A DNA stretch of 64,000 nucleotides from Streptomyces fagopyri (GTDB lineage Bacteria > Actinomycetota > Actinomycetes > Streptomycetales > Streptomycetaceae). The position numbers and the translations under genes are program-made. The DNA is taken from positions 5,642,001 through 5,706,000 of the forward strand of contig NZ_CP045643.1 of NCBI RefSeq assembly GCF_009498275.1, in the 5' to 3' direction. The notes under the pieces are model-generated. The model searched no databases. It was not told the origin of the DNA and worked only from the letters and a program-made list of their open reading frames with translations. Below, one piece after another: positions 53,930 to 61,455 of the stretch (the stretch's first letter is position 1; every line of letters starts with the position of its first letter).

Positions 53930-55261
53930 ATGAAGCTCCCGCTGAATCTCTCGTTGAACCTCTCCGTCCGAACGGCCGCCGCCGCTACGGCACTCGCGGT
54001 CGGCGCCCTCACCGCCACCGCCTGTGCCCCCCAGAGCTCCGGCAACTCCGCCTCCGGGAAGGACGAGAAGACCGGCACGCTGCGCGTCTGGCTCTTCCAG
54101 GAGGTCGGCAACGCGCCGAAGGAGAAGGTCGTCGACGCCGCCGTCGACACCTTCGAGAAGGCCCACAAGGGCGCCAGGGTCACCATCGAGTACATCCCCG
54201 TGGAGACCCGCGCCCAGCGCGTGAAGGCCGCCTTCAACGACCCGAAGAGCGCCCCGGACGTCATCGAGTACGGCAACACGGACACCGCCGGATACGTCAA
54301 GGACGGTGGACTCGCCGACGTCACCGGGGAGTTCGCGGACTGGAGCGATTCCAAGGACACCGACCCGACGGCCAGGCAGTCGGTGACGGTGGACGGGAAG
54401 ATCTACGGCGCCCCCTTCTTCGTCGGCGTCCGCGCCCTTTACTACCGCACCGACATCTTCAGGGATCTCGGCATCCGAGTTCCGCGGACCCAGGACGAGT
54501 TGGTCGCCGCGGCCCGGCAGATCCGGGCGGCGAAGCCGGACCTGTACGGACTCGCGGTCGGCGGTGCCTACACCTACGGCGCGATGCCGTTCGTCTGGTC
54601 CCGGGGCGGTGAACTCGCCGAGGGCAAGGGCGGTTCCTACGCGGCGGCCATCGACGGCGCCGCCGCCCAGAAGGGCATCAAGACGTACACCTCGCTCTTC
54701 GGGGACGACAACTGTCCGGCCGCCAAGTGCGCGGGCATGACCGGCAACGACACGGTCACCGCGTTCGCCTCGGGCAAGGCGGGCATGGCCATCGGCGGCG
54801 ACTTCAGCCACGCCGCGATCGAGGCAGGGAAGGTCAAGGGCAAGTACGCCGTCGTACCGCTGCCGGGGCTGAAGGCCGGCCGGATCGCCCCGGCGTTCGC
54901 GGGTGGCAACAACCTGGGCGTCCTGAAGAGCACCTCGCACCGCACCCTCGCGGTCGGCCTGATGGAGGAGCTGGCGGGCAAGAGGACGCAGGCCGCGCTC
55001 TTCGATGCCATGGGGTTCCTGCCCACGTACACCGACGTACGCGACGACGTGGCCAGGAAGCAGCCGTTCGTCGCGCCCTTCGTGAAGACGCTCGCCGCGG
55101 GTGCCAGGTTCGTGCCCGCGTCGCCGGCCTGGTCGCAGATCGACGCCTCGCTCGTCCTGCCGACCATGTTCCAGGAGGTCATCAGCGGCAAGAAGGACGT
55201 GCAGGCGGCCTCGAAGGACGCGGCGAAGAAGATGAACGACGCGTTCAGCTCCGCGGGCTGA
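53930..55261 (+). CDS. sugar-binding lipoprotein, amino-sugar ABC importer
   Basis: 443-residue family 1 solute-binding protein. Signal peptide with Cys at residue 32 (LTATAC) followed by a Ser/Gly/Asn linker; mature start TLRVWLFQEVGNAPKEKVVD. First gene of a four-gene operon with two permeases and an intracellular GH20 hexosaminidase, which points to N,N'-diacetylchitobiose or related GlcNAc disaccharides. ATG 53930 with GGAGG upstream. The sequence alone does not fix the ligand. Confidence 0.9.
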   Translation: MKLPLNLSLNLSVRTAAAATALAVGALTATACAPQSSGNSASGKDEKTGTLRVWLFQEVGNAPKEKVVDAAVDTFEKAHKGARVTIEYIPVETRAQRVKAAFNDPKSAPDVIEYGNTDTAGYVKDGGLADVTGEFADWSDSKDTDPTARQSVTVDGKIYGAPFFVGVRALYYRTDIFRDLGIRVPRTQDELVAAARQIRAAKPDLYGLAVGGAYTYGAMPFVWSRGGELAEGKGGSYAAAIDGAAAQKGIKTYTSLFGDDNCPAAKCAGMTGNDTVTAFASGKAGMAIGGDFSHAAIEAGKVKGKYAVVPLPGLKAGRIAPAFAGGNNLGVLKSTSHRTLAVGLMEELAGKRTQAALFDAMGFLPTYTDVRDDVARKQPFVAPFVKTLAAGARFVPASPAWSQIDASLVLPTMFQEVISGKKDVQAASKDAAKKMNDAFSSAG

Positions 55262-55265
55262 GCGG

Positions 55266-56210
55266 ATGACCACGCAAGAGGCCGTGGCGGAGCGGGCCCC
55301 GGTGACCGGACGGGCGCCCGCCCGGCCCCGGCGCCGCGGTGCGGGCCCGACCCCCTGGCTCCACCTCGCCCCCGCCCTCGTCGTGCTCGGCGCGCTGCTC
55401 GTCTACCCCGTCTACCAGCTCGGCCTGATCTCGCTCCTGAACTACACCCAGGCGCAGGTCAGCGGCGGCGAGCCGACCACCTTCGCGGGCTTCGGCAACT
55501 ACACGGCGCTCTTCGCCGACGACCAGTTCTGGCAGGTGCTGGCCGCCACCGTGGTGTTCGCCGCGGCCTGCGTGCTCTCCACGCTGGCCGTCGGCTGCGC
55601 GCTCGCGGTGCTCCTGACCCGGGTGCGGGCCCTGCCGCGGCTGGCGCTGATGCTGGCCGCGCTCGGTGCCTGGGCGACCCCGGCCGTCACCGGGTCCACC
55701 GTCTGGCTGCTCCTGTTCGACCCCGACTTCGGTCCCGTCGACCGGGTGCTGGGCCTCGGGGACCACTCCTGGACGTACGGCCGCTACAGCGCCTTCGCGC
55801 TCGTCCTGCTCGAAGTGGTGTGGTGCTCCTTCCCGTTCGTGATGGTGACGGTGTACGCGGGCATCCGCGCCGTACCGGCCGAGGTGCTGGAGGCGGCCGC
55901 GCTGGACGGTGCCTCGCAGTGGCGGATCTGGCGCTCGGTGCTCGCGCCGATGCTCCGGCCGATCCTGGTGGTCGTCACCATCCAGTCGGTCATCTGGGAC
56001 TTCAAGGTCTTCACGCAGATCTACGTGATGACGAACGGAGGCGGCATCGCCGGACAGAACCTCGTGCTGAACGTCTACGCGTACCAGAAGGCGTTCGCCT
56101 CCTCGCAGTACGGCCTCGGCTCGGCGATCGGAGTGGTCATGCTGGTGATCCTGCTGGCGGTCACGCTCGTGTATCTGAGGCTGCTGCGCGGGCAGGGGGA
56201 GGAACTGTGA
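55266..56210 (+). CDS. amino-sugar ABC transporter permease (MalF-like)
   Basis: 314 residues. Basic cytoplasmic start, six hydrophobic segments (first WLHLAPALVVLGALLVYPVY), EAA loop EVLEAAALDGASQWR. Begins four bases after the binding-protein stop and ends in GTGA overlap with the next permease. The operon has no ATPase gene. Confidence 0.93.
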   Translation: MTTQEAVAERAPVTGRAPARPRRRGAGPTPWLHLAPALVVLGALLVYPVYQLGLISLLNYTQAQVSGGEPTTFAGFGNYTALFADDQFWQVLAATVVFAAACVLSTLAVGCALAVLLTRVRALPRLALMLAALGAWATPAVTGSTVWLLLFDPDFGPVDRVLGLGDHSWTYGRYSAFALVLLEVVWCSFPFVMVTVYAGIRAVPAEVLEAAALDGASQWRIWRSVLAPMLRPILVVVTIQSVIWDFKVFTQIYVMTNGGGIAGQNLVLNVYAYQKAFASSQYGLGSAIGVVMLVILLAVTLVYLRLLRGQGEEL

Positions 56211-57052
56211 GCTTTCCGCGCATCGCCGTGCGCCGGCCGTGGCGGCTCGCCGCGGAGGCGTCCGCGCTGCTGATCGCGGTGGTCGTCGCCTTCCCCCTCT
56301 ACTGGATGGTGCTCAGCGCCTTCGAACCGGCCGGTGAGATCGAGTCCACCGAGCCCCGGCCCTGGACGCTTTCGCCCTCCCTGGATTCCTTCCGACGGGT
56401 CTTCGGGCAGCGGGAATTCGGCCGCTACTTCCTCAACAGCCTCGTGGTGGCGGGCTCGGTGGTCGTCGTCTCGGCGCTGATCGCGTTTCTCGCGGCGACG
56501 GCCGTGACACGATTCCGCTTCCGTTTCCGGACCACCCTGCTGGTCATGTTCCTGGTCGCGCAGATGGTGCCCGTGGAGGCACTGACGATCCCCCTCTTCT
56601 TCCTCATGCGGGACTTCGGTCAGCTGAACACACTGGGCTCGCTGATCCTGCCCCACATCGCCTTCTCGCTTCCCTTCGCGATCTGGATGCTGCGGGGTTT
56701 CGTGAAGGCCGTACCGGACGCCCTGGAGGAGGCCGCGTACATCGACGGGGCGAGCCGCGCGCGATTCCTCTGGCAGATCCTTTTCCCGCTCGTCTTCCCG
56801 GGACTGGTGGCCACGAGCGTCTTTTCCTTCATCTCGGCCTGGAACGACTTCCTGTTCGCCAAGTCCTTCATCATCAGCGACACCTCGCAGTCCACCCTGC
56901 CCATGGCCCTGCTCGTCTTCTACAAGCCCGACGAACCGGACTGGGGCGGCGTGATGGCGGCGTCCACGGTGATGACGATTCCCGTGCTGATCTTCTTCGT
57001 ACTCGTACAGCGACGACTTGTCTCCGGCCTCGGCGGAGCGGTGAAGGACTGA
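56207..57052 (+). CDS. amino-sugar ABC transporter permease (MalG-like)
   Basis: 281 residues, six hydrophobic segments (ASALLIAVVVAFPLYWMVLS first), EAA loop DALEEAAYIDGASRAR. GTG 56207 overlaps the upstream stop and has GGGGGAGG before it. Pairs with the preceding permease; energy presumably from MsiK. Confidence 0.92.
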   Translation: MSFPRIAVRRPWRLAAEASALLIAVVVAFPLYWMVLSAFEPAGEIESTEPRPWTLSPSLDSFRRVFGQREFGRYFLNSLVVAGSVVVVSALIAFLAATAVTRFRFRFRTTLLVMFLVAQMVPVEALTIPLFFLMRDFGQLNTLGSLILPHIAFSLPFAIWMLRGFVKAVPDALEEAAYIDGASRARFLWQILFPLVFPGLVATSVFSFISAWNDFLFAKSFIISDTSQSTLPMALLVFYKPDEPDWGGVMAASTVMTIPVLIFFVLVQRRLVSGLGGAVKD

Positions 57053-57059
57053 TGGACTG

Positions 57060-58724
57060 ATGGACACGACGGATTCCGCACTGATTCCGGCGCCGGGTGC
57101 CGTACGGCGCGTACCCGGTGCGGACGGCTTCGTCATCGGCGAGGCGACCGTGATCGACGCCGGGCCCGGCACGGAGGCGACCGCGCGGCTGCTGCGGACC
57201 ACGCTCGGCGCCGTGACGGGGTTCGCGCTGCCGCCCGGCAGCGGGGGCGCCGGCGGCACGATCCGCCTGCGTATCGACCCGCCGGGCGCGGGCCACCCCG
57301 GCCCCGAGAGCTACCGGCTGGACGTCGGCGCGGACGCCGTCGCCCTCCACGGCGGGGGCCCGGCCGGTGTCTTCTGGGGAGCGCAGACGCTGCGTCAACT
57401 GCTCGGCGCCGACGCCTTCCGGCGCGCGCCCCTCGCGCCCGGCAGGCGATGGACCGTGCCCGCCGGCTCCGTCGAGGACTCCCCCCGATTTCCCTGGCGC
57501 GGTCTCATGCTCGACGTGTCCCGGCACTTCATGCCGAAGGAAGGCGTGCTGCGTTACCTCGACCTGCTGGCCGCGCACAAACTCAACGTCTTCCACTTCC
57601 ACCTCACCGACGACCAAGGGTGGCGTGTTCAGATCAAACGCTTCCCGAGGCTGACCGAGGTCGGGTCCTGGCGGGCGCGCACGAAATTCGGCCACCGCGC
57701 CTCGCCGCTGTGGGAGGAGAAGCCGCACGGGGGCTTCTACACCCAGGACGACATCCGCGAGATCGTCGCGTACGCGGCCGAGCGGCATATCAGTGTCGTG
57801 CCGGAGATAGACATCCCCGGGCACTCGCAGGCCGCCATCGCCGCGTATCCGGAACTGGGCAACTCCGACGTCGTCGACACCGCCTCCCTGACCGTCTGGG
57901 ACTCCTGGGGCGTCTCCGAAAACGTACTCGCCCCCACCGACCACACCCTGCGCTTCTACGAGGGGGTGTTCGAGGAACTCCTCGGCCTGTTCCCGGCGGA
58001 CGCCGGGCCGTTCTCGCACTTCTTCCACATCGGCGGCGACGAGTGCGCCAAGGACCAGTGGAAGCGGTCGCCGGCCGCGCAGGCGCGTATCGGGGAACTG
58101 GGCCTCGCGGACGAGGACGAGTTGCAGTCCTGGTTCGTCCGGCATTTCGACAACTGGCTCTCCGCGCGCGGCCGTCGGCTGATCGGCTGGGACGAGATCC
58201 TGGAGGGCGGCCTCGCGGACGGCGCGGCGGTGTCCTCGTGGCGCGGGTACCAGGGCGGCGTCACGGCCGCCCGCGCGGGCCACGACGTCGTCATGTGCCC
58301 CGAGCAGTACGTGTACCTGGACTACCGCCAGGACGCCGGCGAGGACGAGCCGGTGCCCATCGCCTACGTCCGCACCCTGGAGGACGTCTACCGCTTCGAG
58401 CCCGTTCCCTCCGAGCTCACCGAGGCCGAGGCACGGCATGTGCTGGGTACTCAGGCCAACGTGTGGACCGAGGTGATGGAGGACCCCGCGCGCGTGGACT
58501 ACCAGGTCTTCCCCCGCCTCGCGGCCTTCGCCGAGGTCGCCTGGAGCGCGCTCGTGGCCCCCGCCGAGCGTGACTTCGCCGGCTTCGAACGGCGGATGGC
58601 CGTCCACTACGGGCGACTTGAGGCTCTGGGAGTGGCCTGCCGGCCGCCCGGCGGACCGCTTCCGTGGCAGAAGCGCCCCGGGGTGCTCGGACGCCCGATC
58701 GAGGGGGCGCCCCCAAACGTGTGA
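57060..58724 (+). CDS. GH20 beta-N-acetylhexosaminidase, cytoplasmic
   Basis: 554 residues. GH20b domain at the N-terminus, then the catalytic barrel: RFPWRGLMLDVSRHF, HFHLTDDQGWR, catalytic Asp-Glu pair in HIGGDEC (about residues 326-327). Cleaves terminal GlcNAc by substrate-assisted catalysis. No signal peptide is visible, so it should split imported disaccharide inside the cell. ATG 57060 is seven bases after the permease stop. With the dre-like site it forms an import-and-cleave operon. Confidence 0.93.
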   Translation: MDTTDSALIPAPGAVRRVPGADGFVIGEATVIDAGPGTEATARLLRTTLGAVTGFALPPGSGGAGGTIRLRIDPPGAGHPGPESYRLDVGADAVALHGGGPAGVFWGAQTLRQLLGADAFRRAPLAPGRRWTVPAGSVEDSPRFPWRGLMLDVSRHFMPKEGVLRYLDLLAAHKLNVFHFHLTDDQGWRVQIKRFPRLTEVGSWRARTKFGHRASPLWEEKPHGGFYTQDDIREIVAYAAERHISVVPEIDIPGHSQAAIAAYPELGNSDVVDTASLTVWDSWGVSENVLAPTDHTLRFYEGVFEELLGLFPADAGPFSHFFHIGGDECAKDQWKRSPAAQARIGELGLADEDELQSWFVRHFDNWLSARGRRLIGWDEILEGGLADGAAVSSWRGYQGGVTAARAGHDVVMCPEQYVYLDYRQDAGEDEPVPIAYVRTLEDVYRFEPVPSELTEAEARHVLGTQANVWTEVMEDPARVDYQVFPRLAAFAEVAWSALVAPAERDFAGFERRMAVHYGRLEALGVACRPPGGPLPWQKRPGVLGRPIEGAPPNV

Positions 58725-58731
58725 GGCGGCA

Positions 58732-58760
58732 CCCCGGCGGCGTGTCCCGGGCCGCCGGGG
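58732..58760 (+). terminator. terminator of the amino-sugar operon
   Basis: CCCCGGCGGC and GCCGCCGGGG form a perfect 10-bp stem with a 9-base loop, seven bases after the GH20 stop. A second inverted repeat, CGGACCCC / GGGGTCCG, lies at 58886-58907. The rest of 58761-59005 has no gene and should hold the promoter of the next operon. Confidence 0.75.
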
Positions 58761-59005
58761 CCGCCACCGGGGCCCGACGAGGAAAAAGGACCCCAAGGGT
58801 CACCGAAGAGTGGCAATTCGCACTGACCGGCGATGCCGTACGAAAACGGACCATCTCCCTGGTGAGGGGGGCGAATGCCTCCTAGCGGACCCCCGCGTCG
58901 GGGTCCGGGGAAGATGTGCCAGAGTTGCCACGTCCGCCCTGTCAGCACGTACCGTACGCGCAACACAGGTGGGACCAGGTGGGGCAGCGGGAAGGGGCAG
59001 CCGGT

Positions 59006-59899
59006 TTGACCACGCACGCACCGCAGGCGGCGCAGGCCGTGACGCTGCCCGTCTCGCTGGACGAGGCAGTGGCGGCGCTGGCCGCCATGCCCGCCGCCGT
59101 TCCGGTGGCCGGCGGCACCGACCTCATGGCCGCGGTCAACTCCGGCCAGTTGCGGCCCGCCGCGCTCGTCGGCCTCGGCCGGATCAGCGAGATCCGCGGC
59201 TGGCAGTACCAGGACGGCCACGCGCTGCTCGGCGCCGGCCTCACCCACGCCCGCATGGGGCGTCCCGACTTCGCCGCCCTGATCCCCGCGCTGGCCGCCG
59301 CCGCGCGCGCCGCGGGACCGCCGCAGATCCGCAACGCGGGCACCCTCGGCGGCAACATCGCCTCGGCCGCCCCGACCGGCGACGCGCTGCCCGTGCTGGC
59401 CGCCCTGGAGGCCACCCTGGTCATCGCGGGCCAGGGCGGGTCCCGCCGGGAGATCCCGGTGTCGCACCTGCTCGCGGGCATGGAGATGCTGCGTGGCGGC
59501 GAACTCATCGGCTACGTGCGCGTTCCGCTGCTGCACGCGCCGCAGGTCTTCCTGAAGGCGACCGGACGCACCGGCCCCGGACGGGCGATCGCGTCCGTGG
59601 CGCTCGTCCTCGACCCGGCCCGGCGCGGCGTGCGGTGCGCCGTCGGTGCCATAGCGCCGATGCCGCTGCGCCCCCTGGACGCGGAGGCATGGGTCGCCCA
59701 GCTGATCGACTGGGACAACAACCGCGCGATCGTCCCGGAGGCGCTCACCGCGTTCGGCGAGTACGTCGCGGCCGCCTGCATCCCCGACCCGGTCCCGGCC
59801 GAGGACGGCTCCGTGCAACCGCTTCCGCCCGCCGTACTGCATCTGCGCCGCACCGTCGCCGCGCTGGCCCGACGAGCACTGGGGAGGGCACTGTCGTGA
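59006..59899 (+). CDS. FAD-binding subunit of a molybdenum-hydroxylase-like complex
   Basis: 297 residues, CoxM/XdhB type: AGGTDLMAAVNSG (FAD phosphate site) and RNAGTLGGNIASAAPTGD, both intact; C-terminal CO-dehydrogenase flavoprotein domain. It passes electrons between the 2Fe-2S subunit and the final acceptor. TTG 59006 is chosen because AAGGGG is eight bases upstream; GTG 58979 is an alternative. Stop overlaps the next gene as GTGA. First gene of a four-gene operon. Confidence 0.88.
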   Translation: MTTHAPQAAQAVTLPVSLDEAVAALAAMPAAVPVAGGTDLMAAVNSGQLRPAALVGLGRISEIRGWQYQDGHALLGAGLTHARMGRPDFAALIPALAAAARAAGPPQIRNAGTLGGNIASAAPTGDALPVLAALEATLVIAGQGGSRREIPVSHLLAGMEMLRGGELIGYVRVPLLHAPQVFLKATGRTGPGRAIASVALVLDPARRGVRCAVGAIAPMPLRPLDAEAWVAQLIDWDNNRAIVPEALTAFGEYVAAACIPDPVPAEDGSVQPLPPAVLHLRRTVAALARRALGRALS

Positions 59900-61455
59900 C
59901 CGACGACCAGCACGAAGAGGGCGCTCCGCAGGGCAGGGGCCGCTGGGACCCTCTCCCGCAGGGCGACTACGACGACGGTGCCACCGCCTTCGTCAAGCTC
60001 CCCGAGGGGGGCATCGAGGCCCTCCTCGCGGAACGGGACCGCAACAGCCCGCTCGCGGCGCCCGGACACGGCTACGTGCCACCGGAGATCGCCGTGGCAC
60101 CCCCCGCGCAGGACCAGGGCGGCGCGGGCGCGTGGGGCGCGCCGGCCGAGGCGGCCCAGTGGCCCGAGCAGCACACCGCGCAGCACGACAACGGGCGGCA
60201 CCCGACCGCGCACGACGGGTTCTCGTACCACCCCGGCGCCACCGGACAGTGGGAATTCGGGGAGGCGGCCCGGGAGGGCGCGCCCGGCGGCCACCACGCG
60301 GACGGCGCGCCCGGACACGACGTCACCGGACAGTGGTCGATCCCGGTCGCCGGTGGTGATCTTCCGGACGAATCGGGCGAGTTCACCACTTCGGCGCTGG
60401 TCGAACAGTGGGGCGGCACCCCGCCCGCCACGCTCCCCGGCGGCGCGTCCGCGCCCTGGGCGACGACGGAGGCCATCGGGGAACCCTGGTCCGCCGCACC
60501 GCCGTCGGCCGCCCCTGGGGCCGCTGAGGCCCCCGTGGCGCCGTCGCGGCCCGTCCACGCCGACCCCCGCGCCGAGGTCGCCCAGCAGGCCCCTGAGCGC
60601 GCCCACGAGGCCCCCGGACCGGCCGCCGGACCCCTGTCGGCCGCGAGCGACTTCCCGGTCTCCCGCGAATCCGCTGAAGCGCGCGAACCGGACACCTCCC
60701 GGTCGTCCGGCCCCGCCTCAGGCGAGGGCGACGCCACGGCCACCGACGCCGAAGCCGCCACCCCCGACACCCCGGACGAGCCCTCCGGCCCGCCGCCCGC
60801 GCACGACGAACACCCCCTCGCCTCGTACGTCCTGCGCGTCAACGGCGCCGACCGCCCGGTGACCGACGCCTGGATCGGCGAGTCGCTGCTCTACGTGCTG
60901 CGCGAGCGGCTCGGCCTCGCGGGCGCCAAGGACGGCTGCTCGCAGGGCGAGTGCGGCGCCTGCAACGTGCAGGTGGACGGGCGGCTCGTGGCGTCCTGCC
61001 TGGTGCCCGGCGTCACCGCCGCGGGCAGCGAGGTGCGCACCGTGGAGGGCCTGGCCGCCGACGGCCGGCCCTCGGACGTGCAGCGCGCGCTGGCCAAGTG
61101 CGGCGCCGTGCAGTGCGGTTTCTGCGTACCGGGCATGGCCATGACCGTGCACGACCTGCTGGAGGGCAACCCCGCCCCCACCGAACTGGAGGCCCGCCAG
61201 GCGCTCTGCGGCAACCTGTGCCGCTGCTCCGGCTACCGGGGGGTCCTGAACGCCGTGCGCGAGGTCGTCGCCGAACGCGAGGCGCACAGCGCGGCCGCCG
61301 CCGAGTCCGTGCCGGACGCGGACGAACCACGCATCCCGCACCAGGCGGGCCCCGGCGCCGGGGGAGTCAACCCGTCGGCGTACGAGGACCACCCCCCGTA
61401 CGACGCCCAGGCGCCGTACGAGCAGCCGTACGGCCAGGACGGAGGCCAGTCGTGA
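59896..61455 (+). CDS. 2Fe-2S subunit with about 300-residue low-complexity N-terminal extension
   Basis: 519 residues, three times the usual 160-170. The C-terminal 190 residues are a normal XdhC/CoxS subunit: GCSQGECGACNVQVDG (plant-type cluster) and CGFC with CRCSGY (second cluster), all eight Cys present. The first 310 residues are acidic and Pro/Gly/Ala-rich, predicted disordered, with the conserved-looking start DDGATAFVKLPEGGIEALLAERDRN cut here, and two TGQW motifs (near residues 115 and 147). A short tail rich in Pro/Tyr/Gln follows the clusters. Coupled by GTGA to both neighbours. The extension might localise or scaffold the complex; no known domain recognised. Confidence 0.88.
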   Translation: MTDDQHEEGAPQGRGRWDPLPQGDYDDGATAFVKLPEGGIEALLAERDRNSPLAAPGHGYVPPEIAVAPPAQDQGGAGAWGAPAEAAQWPEQHTAQHDNGRHPTAHDGFSYHPGATGQWEFGEAAREGAPGGHHADGAPGHDVTGQWSIPVAGGDLPDESGEFTTSALVEQWGGTPPATLPGGASAPWATTEAIGEPWSAAPPSAAPGAAEAPVAPSRPVHADPRAEVAQQAPERAHEAPGPAAGPLSAASDFPVSRESAEAREPDTSRSSGPASGEGDATATDAEAATPDTPDEPSGPPPAHDEHPLASYVLRVNGADRPVTDAWIGESLLYVLRERLGLAGAKDGCSQGECGACNVQVDGRLVASCLVPGVTAAGSEVRTVEGLAADGRPSDVQRALAKCGAVQCGFCVPGMAMTVHDLLEGNPAPTELEARQALCGNLCRCSGYRGVLNAVREVVAEREAHSAAAAESVPDADEPRIPHQAGPGAGGVNPSAYEDHPPYDAQAPYEQPYGQDGGQS

